Shown here one piece after another: positions 31,525 to 40,397 of a DNA stretch of 64,000 nucleotides. Source of the stretch: Parabacteroides timonensis (GTDB lineage: Bacteria > Bacteroidota > Bacteroidia > Bacteroidales > Tannerellaceae). The notes beneath the pieces were generated by a model. That model was given only the letters and a program-made list of their open reading frames with translations. It had not been told where the DNA came from and ran no database searches. Each line of letters begins with the position of its first letter. Within the stretch, counting starts at the first letter, position 1. The stretch is from contig NZ_LT669940.1 of the NCBI RefSeq assembly GCF_900128505.1, forward strand, positions 1,418,763 through 1,482,762. The letters run 5' to 3'. The position numbers were made by a program, and so were the translations under genes.

Positions 31525-33027
31525 ATGAAAAACGAATTAGAAATGAACTCCAACCTTTTGGTTGAGTTTCTGCAAAAACCTTCTTCCCAATTTACAAAAG
31601 CGGACATTATTTCTTTCATCCGCGAGAAGGGAATCAAAATGGTAAACTTTATGTATCCGGCAGGCGATGGCCGGTTGAAGACATTGAATTTTGTTATAAA
31701 TAACGCTGCCTACCTCGATGCAATTCTAACCTGTGGCGAACGTGTGGACGGTTCGAGCCTGTTCTCTTTCATCGAAGCCGGTAGCAGCGACCTGTATGTG
31801 ATCCCTCGTTTCCGAACGGCTTTTGTCGATCCTTTTGCCGAATTACCGACAGTCAGTATGCTCTGCTCTTTCTTCAATAAGGACGGGGAGCCGTTAGAAA
31901 GCTCACCGGAATATACTTTGCATAAAGCAAGTAAAGCTTTTACCGAAGTGACCGGAATGGAGTTTGAAGCCATGGGTGAACTAGAATATTATGTAATAGC
32001 AGAGGAAGAAGAACTGTTTCCGGCAACCGACCAACGAGGTTATCATGAATCCGGGCCTTTTGCCAAGTTCAACGAGTTCCGCACCCAGTGTATGCACTAT
32101 ATCTCACAGGCAGGCGGACAGATCAAATATGGTCATTCCGAAGTAGGTAATTTTACCTTGAACGGGAAAATATACGAACAGAATGAAATAGAGTTTCTTC
32201 CGACAAGGGTGGAGGATGCTGCCGACCAGCTTGTTATTGCCAAATGGGTTATTCGTAACCTGGCTTACAGTTATGGATTGGATATTACTTTCGCTCCGAA
32301 GATTACGGTAGGAAAGGCCGGTTCCGGTCTGCATATCCACATGCGCATCATGAAAGAAGGTCAAAACCAGATGCTGAAAGACGGGGTATTGTCTGAAACA
32401 GCCCGTAAGGCGATTGCCGGTATGATGCAGTTGGCATCTTCCATTACTGCTTTCGGAAACACGAATCCGACTTCTTACTTCCGTTTGGTTCCTCACCAGG
32501 AAGCTCCTACGAATATCTGTTGGGGTGATCGTAACCGTTCCGTATTGGTTCGTGTTCCGCTGGGTTGGGCTGCAAAGAAAGATATGTGTTCACTCGCTAA
32601 CCCGTTGGAACAGGATAGCCATTACGACACGACACAGAAGCAAACCGTAGAGATGCGTTCGCCGGATGGTTCGGCCGACCTGTATCAGCTGCTTGCCGGA
32701 TTGGCGGTTGCCTGCCGTTATGGTTTTGAAATAGAGAATGCCTTGGAGATTGCAGAAAAGACGTATGTCAACGTCAATATTCATCAGGAAGAAAATAAAG
32801 ACCGCTTAAGTACATTAGATCAATTACCCGACAGTTGTGCCGCTTCAGCCGAACGTTTGCTGAAACAACGGGCAATCTTTGAAAAGTACAATGTATTTAG
32901 TCCGAGTATGATCGACGGCATCATTAAAAAGTTGCAATCATATAACGACTTCTCCTTGCGGGATGACCTGAAGAGTGATCCGGAAGGAATGATTCGCTTG
33001 GTGAATACGTATTTCCATTGCGGATAA
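31525..33027 (+). CDS. glnA: Glutamine synthetase (type I-like, about 500 residues)
   Basis: 500 residues. The beta-grasp N domain contains KMVNFMYPAGDGRLK. The catalytic domain has GELEYYVIAEEE (metal-binding Glu), NEIEFLP, the GSGLHIHMRI motif (metal-binding His) and the NPTSYFRLVPHQEAPTNICWGDRNRS region with the substrate and ATP-binding Arg residues. It makes glutamine from glutamate, ammonia and ATP in the cytoplasm. Bacteroidales also carry large GSIII enzymes, and this shorter form is a separate lineage. No adenylylation signature is clear. An in-frame ATG at 31543 could be the true start. It is a single-gene unit followed by a dispersed inverted repeat. Confidence 0.9.
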   Translation: MKNELEMNSNLLVEFLQKPSSQFTKADIISFIREKGIKMVNFMYPAGDGRLKTLNFVINNAAYLDAILTCGERVDGSSLFSFIEAGSSDLYVIPRFRTAFVDPFAELPTVSMLCSFFNKDGEPLESSPEYTLHKASKAFTEVTGMEFEAMGELEYYVIAEEEELFPATDQRGYHESGPFAKFNEFRTQCMHYISQAGGQIKYGHSEVGNFTLNGKIYEQNEIEFLPTRVEDAADQLVIAKWVIRNLAYSYGLDITFAPKITVGKAGSGLHIHMRIMKEGQNQMLKDGVLSETARKAIAGMMQLASSITAFGNTNPTSYFRLVPHQEAPTNICWGDRNRSVLVRVPLGWAAKKDMCSLANPLEQDSHYDTTQKQTVEMRSPDGSADLYQLLAGLAVACRYGFEIENALEIAEKTYVNVNIHQEENKDRLSTLDQLPDSCAASAERLLKQRAIFEKYNVFSPSMIDGIIKKLQSYNDFSLRDDLKSDPEGMIRLVNTYFHCG

Positions 33028-33054
33028 TATAGAAAAATGTGTGAAACATTTTTT

Positions 33055-33101
33055 AGTTGACAGATGACAGTTGACAAGTGACACTTGTCAACTGTCATCT
33101 G
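33055..33101. repeat. AGTTGACAG-type inverted repeat, copy 2
   Basis: The 20-base arms CAGATGACAGTTGACAAGTG and CACTTGTCAACTGTCATCTG (33061-33101) are perfect inverted copies with a one-base centre. The same unit as at 12469-12550. It follows glnA by 28 bases and could also end its transcript. Confidence 0.85.
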
Positions 33102-33117
33102 AAATAATTCTGTCTAT

Positions 33118-33295
33118 ATGAAAAGGACCTTGTTTTTTTACATTTGGAATACTCTTTTTATCGGTGTTATTGGGTAGTTATGGGCAGGACAAGCAAGATT
33201 CTCTGCATGTGCTCTTTATAGGGAATAGCCATACTCATTTATTCTGCACGATCTCAGACAAAGGAAAACCCCGGATGTCCTTCGGAACAGGCTGA
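33118..33295 (+). pseudogene. Truncated, frameshifted remnant of an exported SGNH/DUF4886-like hydrolase
   Basis: ATG at 33118 opens MKRTL and then meets a T8 run where the frame must shift to continue FFTFGILFLSVLLGSYGQ, a signal peptide, and DSLHVLFIGNSHT. The last part resembles the GNS catalytic-Ser block of SGNH-type hydrolases (IGNSHT here). The frame ends at TGA 33293-33295 after only about 30 more residues, so most of the gene is missing. It accounts for part of the gap between glnA and the sigma factor; 33296-33387 shows nothing else. Confidence 0.65.
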
Positions 33296-33387
33296 ATCTA
33301 TTTAGCAAGTGTCCCAACAAACGGTACTTAATAATTTGAAGTTACTGAATATTGAAAAGTAAATAGTGAGTAACAATATAAGGTCTC

Positions 33388-34026
33388 TTGAATTATTTTA
33401 TTATGTTTGTTGCGGAAAAGAAAAGGAAATTGAGCAGCAAAACGATAGATATAAAGAACTTGCTTACCCTGTTGTCTGAAGATAACAGGTTGGCTTTTAA
33501 TTTGTTTTATGATCTGTATTACGATCAGGTTTTTCGTTTTGCTTACTATTTTCTGAAAGATACTGAAGCCTGCCGTGAGGTGGTAGCCGATGCCTTTTTC
33601 TCTGTCTGGCAATCCCGCTTAAAATTGAAAGAGATTGGAAATATCAAAACGTATCTGTTTATTGTTGTACGGAATGAATCTACCCGTTATTTGACACGGG
33701 TATCGAGGGATCGTTTTGTCTCGTTGGAAGAGGCTAAGCTTCAATTGGAAGTCAAAGGCGGAATATCTCCGGAAGATGAATTGCTGACAGCCGAAATAGA
33801 TAACCTGTTGAATCAGGTAATCAATAGTTTGCCCGAAAAATGCCGTATGATTTTTTTGCTGGCCAGACAGGAAGGACTGAAACCGAAAGAGATAGCCGAA
33901 AGATTGTCGATCAATGAAAGTACGGTCCGTGTACAAATGAAAATCGCGATTGATAAGATTGTAACTAGCCTGAAACCTCATTTCCCGGATATTACATTTG
34001 CTCTATTTCTTACCTATATTGCTTGA
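33388..34026 (+). CDS. ECF RNA polymerase sigma-70 factor of the PUL
   Basis: 212 residues (in-frame alternative ATG at 33403). Region 2 contains FNLFYDLYYDQVFRFAYYFL and region 4 contains the helix-turn-helix LKPKEIAERLSINESTVRVQ. This is the Bacteroidota FecI-like family that works with a FecR anti-sigma factor. The FecR gene follows after 104 bases, then a STN-type SusC. It should be released when the SusC transducer senses its glycan, and then activate the SusC-SusD operon. Confidence 0.93.
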   Translation: MNYFIMFVAEKKRKLSSKTIDIKNLLTLLSEDNRLAFNLFYDLYYDQVFRFAYYFLKDTEACREVVADAFFSVWQSRLKLKEIGNIKTYLFIVVRNESTRYLTRVSRDRFVSLEEAKLQLEVKGGISPEDELLTAEIDNLLNQVINSLPEKCRMIFLLARQEGLKPKEIAERLSINESTVRVQMKIAIDKIVTSLKPHFPDITFALFLTYIA

Positions 34027-34130
34027 CAGCAGTTCTTTACTACTTGTTGAAGAAAAAAATATCAAAAAAGTTACTTTTCCTTTAAACGAAATTAGCTCTT
34101 ACCTCCTCCTTAGAGTAATAGGAGGTAAAT

Positions 34131-35114
34131 ATGGAAGAATCAAAAAATAACATAGATCGTATTAATGACGAGTTACTGAATGAGTTATCAGTAGGGGATC
34201 AGGAATGTTTAGACAAATGGTCGACGGAGCATCCCGATCATGCGAAATTACTCGGATTACTTAATGGTATCGAGCTATCTCCCTCTGTGATTGCTAAAGG
34301 AGAAGATATGCGAAGGGGGATTCTAACTCAGTTAAACCGAAAAATAGATGGTGCTATTCGTCGCAGACTTTGGTTGAAGATTGTTTCGGCTGCGGCTTCA
34401 ATCGCTGTTTTGCTGGGAATAACCGGATATTTTTCTTTCCAGCAGGGGTATAAGGAACTGAACAGCCAGCCGATAGAATTGGCCAATCCTTTGGGAATGA
34501 AGTCTACCGTTACATTACCGGATGGGAGTAAGGTTATTTTGAATGCTGGTACCAAGTTATGCTATCCAACAGCCTTTGTTTCTAAAAATAGAGTGGTGAC
34601 GGTTTCTGGAGAGGCTTTTTTTGAAGTCGTTTCAGATCCTTCCCGCCCATTTATTGTAAAAGCGGAAGATGTGAATGTACAGGTGTTTGGCACTAAATTC
34701 AATGTGAAAGCTTATGAAGAAGAGAATTCCATAGAAGTTACTTTGACTGAAGGAAAAGTCGGAGTCCGGCTGGAAAATCAAATGAATGTTTTGCAGTTGA
34801 CCCCGGGACAGCAAATCAGTTATGATAAAGTAAATAAACGTATATCAAAGCGGGATGTGAATTTGAATTATTATACTTCATGGAGAGAGGGTAAATATTA
34901 CTTCAATAGTATGACTTTCGAGAATATAGCCCGTCAGTTGGAGAGAAGTTTCAATGTCGATATCCATATTGCATCCGACGAATTGAAAAATATTATTATC
35001 ACGGGAGATTTTATCCGTGGCGAAAACCTGGAACAGATCATGCGGGTTATGACTGCCGATAAACGTATGAAATATATGATAGACGGCGACCAGGTCTACA
35101 TATCTGAGAAATAA
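34131..35114 (+). CDS. FecR-family anti-sigma factor
   Basis: 327 residues. A cytoplasmic N-terminal part (about 1-80) would bind the sigma factor. One transmembrane helix follows (about 84-103, IVSAAASIAVLLGITGYFSF), then the periplasmic FecR domain (about 125-220, TLPDGSKVILNAGTKLCYP and VQVFGTKFNVKAY) and the C-terminal DUF4974 domain that meets the SusC signalling domain (about 250-325). It couples outer-membrane glycan sensing to sigma release. A hairpin lies between it and SusC, separating regulator and structural transcription. Confidence 0.94.
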   Translation: MEESKNNIDRINDELLNELSVGDQECLDKWSTEHPDHAKLLGLLNGIELSPSVIAKGEDMRRGILTQLNRKIDGAIRRRLWLKIVSAAASIAVLLGITGYFSFQQGYKELNSQPIELANPLGMKSTVTLPDGSKVILNAGTKLCYPTAFVSKNRVVTVSGEAFFEVVSDPSRPFIVKAEDVNVQVFGTKFNVKAYEEENSIEVTLTEGKVGVRLENQMNVLQLTPGQQISYDKVNKRISKRDVNLNYYTSWREGKYYFNSMTFENIARQLERSFNVDIHIASDELKNIIITGDFIRGENLEQIMRVMTADKRMKYMIDGDQVYISEK

Positions 35115-35171
35115 AATAATGTATTAACAATAAAATGATGTATGCCTATGAGGAATAACTGAATAAAAGAA

Positions 35172-35202
35172 AAACGGAAAATGCGACCAACATTTTCCGT
35201 TT
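35172..35202 (+). terminator. Hairpin after the FecR gene
   Basis: Perfect 12-bp stem AAACGGAAAATG/CATTTTCCGTTT with a 7-base loop, followed only by TAGAAG. It probably ends the sigma-FecR transcript. The SusC operon promoter should lie in 35203-35260, where a sigma-specific rather than a standard -7 site is expected. Confidence 0.65.
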
Positions 35203-35260
35203 AGAAGACTTTAGTCGAATTATTGCAACACAATTACAAATCTAAAATCAATACAAAAGT

Positions 35261-38200
35261 ATGAATTTATTTTCAAATTCAAGGCAAACTATACCTGTTT
35301 GTCTCCGTAATAAAATCTTTAATATTATGAGATTATCCGTAGTATTATGTTTGTTAACCATTTTTTGTGCATCCGCCAATGTTAGTTATTCACAGGTAGC
35401 AGAGATATCTCTGGATCTGAATAATGTAACTCTCAAACAGGCGTTGGATGAAGTAAAGCAGCAAAGCGAATATTCTTTCTGGTATAGGGATAAAGAAATT
35501 AATTTGAATAAAAAGGTTTCTGTTCGGCTTGACAGGCAGAATATCAATGTCGTTTTAGAGAACTTGTTGGCCGGTCAGGGATTGGCTTATATGATTGATG
35601 AAAAACATATTATCATTTATAAGAAGACAGATGAGGCTGTCGTTGGAAAGAACCTGCAACAAATAAAAAGGATAACAGGTAAAGTTGTCGATTATAAAGG
35701 AGAAACAATTATCGGGGCCAATATTCTTGTTAAACATTCAGAGAATAATGGTACGGTAACTGATATAAACGGTCATTTTAGTTTGGATGTTCCGGCTAAC
35801 GCTACGATACAAGTTTCTTATATCGGTTATGTGGAACAGGAAATAAAAATAGGAAATCAAACGGAACTGAAAATCGTATTACAGGAAGACAGCCGTGCTT
35901 TGGATGAAGTTGTGGTTGTCGGATATGGTACACAGAAAAAGGTAAATCTGACGGGTGCCGTGACTGCCATCAGTAGTGAAGTGATCAATAAGCGCCAGGT
36001 AGGTCAGGCTTCACTGGCTCTTCAGGGAACGGCACCCGGGGTAACGATTACACAACGTTCCGGACAGCCGGGATTGGATGAAGGTGATATTAAGATCCGG
36101 GGGATCGGAACATTGAATAATGCGAACCCTTTGATTCTGGTCGATGGGATAGAGATGGGATTAAACAGTCTGGACGTTTCGACGATCGAATCTATTTCTG
36201 TATTGAAAGATGCGGCATCTGCTTCAATCTATGGTTCGAAAGCTGCTAATGGGGTTATCCTTGTAACAACCAAACGGGCTGCGGAAGGAAAGTTTAATAT
36301 TTCGTACAGTGGATATGTGACAAAGCAAAGTCCGACTAACATGCCTAAGAAGTTAGGGGCGATAGATCACATGATGCTATTAAATGAGTCGAAGTTAAAT
36401 GCCGGTGCCGGTGCTGTTTATACCGATGAGCAAATAAGAGACTGGCGAGAAAAAGGTCCTTCCGATCGGGATCATTATCCTGATACAGACTGGCAGGACG
36501 CTATATTGCAGGGAAACGGTATTCAGCACAATCACAGTTTGACGATGACAGGTGGCACGGATAAATTGAAAGTGTTGGCTTCCATCGGTTATTTAGGTCA
36601 GGGAGGTATTATAAAGAATGTTGACTTTGAGCGTATATCCTTACGACTGAATACTGATTTTATCTTTTCGAAGTATTTCTCTTCTTCATTGGATGTTTAT
36701 CTTTATAACTCTAACCGGAATTCGGTAGCGAAGTATAATAGTGAATCTTCCAATGGTTCAGGTATCGGGTACATTTTTTATCTGATGAATAAGTTGCCGG
36801 CAGTGCAGGCCTGTCAATATGCTAATGGAAATTACGCAGAGGGACAAAATGGTGAAAATCCTGTGGCTAGTATTCATGAAGGAGGCTTTACAAATGAGAA
36901 GTCTACGCCGATGATGGGTAATTTGTCTTTCAAATGGACTCCTATCGATGATTTTTGGATGCAGGCAGCTTTCTCTCCTTCTATCTCCTATCCGCAATCG
37001 AAGGCTTTCATCAATCGGGTCACGACTTATAATCTGGATGGAAGTGTTTTCTCCACTTTACCCAGTAAGTCTAATCTGACCATGCAATCCGATTATAACC
37101 GGTATCTTCAGTTTAGGAGTACGGCTAATTATAAGAAAACCATAAAACAACATACGATTGCCGCTTTAGCCGGTTTCCAATATGAATCGAATTACAGTTC
37201 TGGTTTTAATGCTTTCAGGGACGATTATCTATTCCCGGAATATACGGTTTTACAGGCCGGTTCTGTAGAGAATATGAGAAACGACGGTTGGGCTGGCGAG
37301 AGCGTACTGATGTCATGGTTCGGTCGCATAAATTATGACTTTAACAGTAAGTATCTGTTTGAAGCAAATATTCGTTATGACGGATCTTCTAAGTTTGGGA
37401 AGGGTAATAAATGGGGAGCTTTCCCGTCTTTCTCGGCTGGCTGGAGATTATCGGAGGAAGTGTTTTGGAATAACCTGAAGGAATATGTTTCAAACTTTAA
37501 GGTAAGGGCATCGTGGGGAACACTCGGAAATCAAAGTATTAATGACAATTACCCGTTTTCTTCCAATATCGATATGACGACGAAATATATTTCGGAAGAT
37601 AGATTGATGGATGGTGCTGCTGTCCTGACAATGAACAATCCAGATATTACCTGGGAAACGACTCAGATGACCAATGTCGGTGTAGATTTTAATTTAATCG
37701 ATAAAATCAGTGTGTCTTTCGACTGGTATTATAAGAAGACGAAGGATATTTTATTGAAACTGGATATTCCCCGGACTATGGGATTACTAGCAACTTACCA
37801 GAATGCCGGTACCGTTGAAAATAAAGGGTATGACCTGAATATCACTTATTCGGATAAAATAGGGGATTTTGATTTCGACCTTTCTTTTAATTTATCGGAT
37901 GTAAAGAATAAGATCCTGGACTTAAAAGGTATAAACGGAACCGGACTCGTGACAAACAGGGAAGGATATTCTATTAATTCTTTATACATGTACAAATCTT
38001 TGGGTATTCTTTCTGATAATGATTTTGAGGCAGACGGTACTTATAAATGGACTCGCCAGATACGTAGCCTGGCTCCGGGGGATTTGAGATATGAAAACAG
38101 TAATGACGATGATTTGATAAATGATGATGATCGCCAAGTATTAGGTTCGACGATCCCCAGATATACTTATGGCATTAATTTTGCTGGACGTTATAAAGGA

Positions 38201-38635
38201 TTTGATTTAAATATTTTATTACAAGGCGTAGGCAAGGTGGATGGTTATCTGACTCAAATAGCGATGTATCCGTTCCATATGGGAGGTACCGCTTTTGAGA
38301 TTCATAAAGATCGTTGGACAACTGAAAATCAGAATACTGGAGCGACTTTTCCACGGTTATACTTCAACGACTCGAATAATTATCTGAATTCAGACTTTTA
38401 TAAGAAAAGTGCAGCTTATCTGAGGTTGAAGAATGTTCAGCTGGGGTATCGTATCCCTGAAGCTATTTCCAAAAAGGCTTTGATTGAATATCTGAGATTC
38501 TATGTGTCGGGCGAAAACCTGTTGACGTTTACGAATTTCTGGAATGGCTGGGATCCGGAAGTATCTCCAGCTCAGGGAGGCCAGTATTATCCTCAAGTAA
38601 AAAGCATTGGTTTTGGTGTAGATATTCGTTTTTAA
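35261..38635 (+). CDS. SusC-family TonB-dependent transporter with STN signalling domain
   Basis: 1124 residues. After the signal peptide (ending about VSYSQ, residue 46) comes a STN/secretin-N domain (about 50-120, LDLNNVTLKQALDEVKQQSE) that contacts FecR. Then follow a carboxypeptidase-like domain (about 135-215), the TonB box region and plug (DEVVVVGYGTQKKVNLTGAV), the SusC RGIGTLNNANPLILVDG block and the beta barrel ending GFGVDIRF. It imports oligosaccharides with SusD and reports substrate to the FecR/sigma pair encoded upstream. The SusD gene follows after 20 bases. Confidence 0.95.
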   Translation: MNLFSNSRQTIPVCLRNKIFNIMRLSVVLCLLTIFCASANVSYSQVAEISLDLNNVTLKQALDEVKQQSEYSFWYRDKEINLNKKVSVRLDRQNINVVLENLLAGQGLAYMIDEKHIIIYKKTDEAVVGKNLQQIKRITGKVVDYKGETIIGANILVKHSENNGTVTDINGHFSLDVPANATIQVSYIGYVEQEIKIGNQTELKIVLQEDSRALDEVVVVGYGTQKKVNLTGAVTAISSEVINKRQVGQASLALQGTAPGVTITQRSGQPGLDEGDIKIRGIGTLNNANPLILVDGIEMGLNSLDVSTIESISVLKDAASASIYGSKAANGVILVTTKRAAEGKFNISYSGYVTKQSPTNMPKKLGAIDHMMLLNESKLNAGAGAVYTDEQIRDWREKGPSDRDHYPDTDWQDAILQGNGIQHNHSLTMTGGTDKLKVLASIGYLGQGGIIKNVDFERISLRLNTDFIFSKYFSSSLDVYLYNSNRNSVAKYNSESSNGSGIGYIFYLMNKLPAVQACQYANGNYAEGQNGENPVASIHEGGFTNEKSTPMMGNLSFKWTPIDDFWMQAAFSPSISYPQSKAFINRVTTYNLDGSVFSTLPSKSNLTMQSDYNRYLQFRSTANYKKTIKQHTIAALAGFQYESNYSSGFNAFRDDYLFPEYTVLQAGSVENMRNDGWAGESVLMSWFGRINYDFNSKYLFEANIRYDGSSKFGKGNKWGAFPSFSAGWRLSEEVFWNNLKEYVSNFKVRASWGTLGNQSINDNYPFSSNIDMTTKYISEDRLMDGAAVLTMNNPDITWETTQMTNVGVDFNLIDKISVSFDWYYKKTKDILLKLDIPRTMGLLATYQNAGTVENKGYDLNITYSDKIGDFDFDLSFNLSDVKNKILDLKGINGTGLVTNREGYSINSLYMYKSLGILSDNDFEADGTYKWTRQIRSLAPGDLRYENSNDDDLINDDDRQVLGSTIPRYTYGINFAGRYKGFDLNILLQGVGKVDGYLTQIAMYPFHMGGTAFEIHKDRWTTENQNTGATFPRLYFNDSNNYLNSDFYKKSAAYLRLKNVQLGYRIPEAISKKALIEYLRFYVSGENLLTFTNFWNGWDPEVSPAQGGQYYPQVKSIGFGVDIRF

Positions 38636-38655
38636 TCATTTAGATCATTACAATT

Positions 38656-40314
38656 ATGAAAACAAAAAAGAATATGATAAGTCTGTTTCTTGTATGTATA
38701 TTGTTGTTTACATCTTGTGAAGGCGTTTTAGAAAAGTATCCGTTGAATCTTCCTTCTACAGAAACCTTTCTGGAAAATGAAGATCAGATAAAAATGGCGA
38801 TAGTCGGGATACACTCTCCACTCTATCTGATGTATGACTGGATCCCTTTTATGATCTATTTCGATAATGCCTCGGATATTGCTGCTGAGAGAGATGTGAA
38901 CCCCGAACAATTGTATCATAATCCGAGTGCCTGGCAATTGAAAGATCTTTGGACGTATATGTATAATGGCATTTCAAGATGTAATTTTGTTTTGGATAAT
39001 ATCAACCGCTCCGAAGGAAAGGTTTCAGAAGAGAAGATCAATCAGTACAAAGCGGAAGTAAAGACTATGCGTGCTTATTATTATCATGTATTGGTATCTA
39101 TGTTTGGTGATGTTCCTCTGATTGAACATGTACAGACAATAAGTGAAGCCTATGTCTCTCGAGATGCAAAGGATAAAGTCGTGGATTTCATTATTTCGGA
39201 TTGTGAAGAAGCGGTACCTTTCCTTTCCCAGAAAAATGCACCGAACACAATGGCCATAACAAAAGGTTTTGCCTGGGCTATTGTGGCGCGAACTGCTCTA
39301 TATAATAACCGTTTGGAGGTCGCGGTCGACGCTTGTCGTAAAATAATGGAACTGGAAGGTACTGAATATATTCTCGACGATAGTTATGAGAATCTGACAA
39401 AGATTGCCGGAAAAACTTCAAAAGAAATTATTTGGGCTGTCCAGTTTAACCAGGATGATAAAACGCAGTTGATGCCTAAACGTTATTTATCTCGTTTAGG
39501 GGGCGGTTATTCGAATAAAATGCCTGTTCAGGCACTCGTTGATTCTTATGAATGTATCGATGGCCTTTCTATCGATAAATCCCCTCTTTACGACCCTCTA
39601 CATCCCTGGGAAAACAGAGATCCGAGACTGGGGTATACGATTGCTTTACCCGGTACGGTTTTTCTCGGTTATCAGTTCGAAACGAATAAAGACAGTATAA
39701 AATGCTGGAATTATAATGTGACCCCGGCTGTAAGGATTGATAATTTGGATGCAACACATACGTATGCCAGTTTCTCCGGATATTGTTGGAGAAAGTATGT
39801 CGATGCTTCCGAATATCGAACGGACGGTGCTTCTTCTATCAATGCGATCGTATTCCGTTATGCAGAAATATTGTTGACTTATGCGGAGGCCAAGATTGAA
39901 TTGAATCAATTGGATAATACGGTTTATGAGTCTATAAATAAGGTGAGAGCCAGAGTTGGGATGCCGTCTGTTTCCAATGGCAAGAGCCAACAGGAGTTGA
40001 GGGCTATAATCAGGAAAGAACGGAAATATGAATTGGCAGGCGAAGGTGCCCGTTTATTTGATATACGTCGTTGGGGGATGGCAGAAAAGGTAATGAACGG
40101 AATGTGTTATGGTCGTGTACCGACAGGCTATCCGTCTACTGCTCCTTCGATTGATGAATATGGTAACCCGGATTATTCAAACTATCCAGATAAAGATAAA
40201 TTGGGGACAAAATTAGGCATACGTTATTTTGACCCGGCGAAGCATTATTTGTCTCCTATTCCTTTTGCGGAAATCCAGACAAATAAGAACCTGATCCAGA
40301 ATCCTGGATATTAA
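38656..40314 (+). CDS. SusD/RagB-family surface glycan-binding lipoprotein
   Basis: 552 residues. The lipoprotein signal ends LLFTSC (Cys20, followed by EG). The TPR-like helical scaffold is visible (YHVLVSMFGDVPLIEH, a SusD hallmark) and the C-terminal block RKERKYELAGEGARLFDIRRW is diagnostic. It forms the lid over the SusC transporter on the cell surface and binds the glycan. It is cotranscribed with SusC. A long hairpin separates it from the FAD oxidoreductase gene. Confidence 0.95.
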   Translation: MKTKKNMISLFLVCILLFTSCEGVLEKYPLNLPSTETFLENEDQIKMAIVGIHSPLYLMYDWIPFMIYFDNASDIAAERDVNPEQLYHNPSAWQLKDLWTYMYNGISRCNFVLDNINRSEGKVSEEKINQYKAEVKTMRAYYYHVLVSMFGDVPLIEHVQTISEAYVSRDAKDKVVDFIISDCEEAVPFLSQKNAPNTMAITKGFAWAIVARTALYNNRLEVAVDACRKIMELEGTEYILDDSYENLTKIAGKTSKEIIWAVQFNQDDKTQLMPKRYLSRLGGGYSNKMPVQALVDSYECIDGLSIDKSPLYDPLHPWENRDPRLGYTIALPGTVFLGYQFETNKDSIKCWNYNVTPAVRIDNLDATHTYASFSGYCWRKYVDASEYRTDGASSINAIVFRYAEILLTYAEAKIELNQLDNTVYESINKVRARVGMPSVSNGKSQQELRAIIRKERKYELAGEGARLFDIRRWGMAEKVMNGMCYGRVPTGYPSTAPSIDEYGNPDYSNYPDKDKLGTKLGIRYFDPAKHYLSPIPFAEIQTNKNLIQNPGY

Positions 40315-40342
40315 TAGAGCTAGAGTTTAATAATTAATCATA

Positions 40343-40386
40343 TCCGGGTAACGAAAGATGTTTCATATATCTATTCGGTTACCCGG
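40343..40386 (+). promoter_or_regulatory. Hairpin between susD and the FAD oxidoreductase gene
   Basis: Arms TCCGGGTAAC and GTTACCCGGA (10 bp perfect) enclose 24 bases. No T run follows, so it may be a partial attenuator or mRNA-processing hairpin that lowers expression of the downstream enzymes relative to SusCD. Confidence 0.55.
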
Positions 40387-40397
40387 ACAAAAGAACT

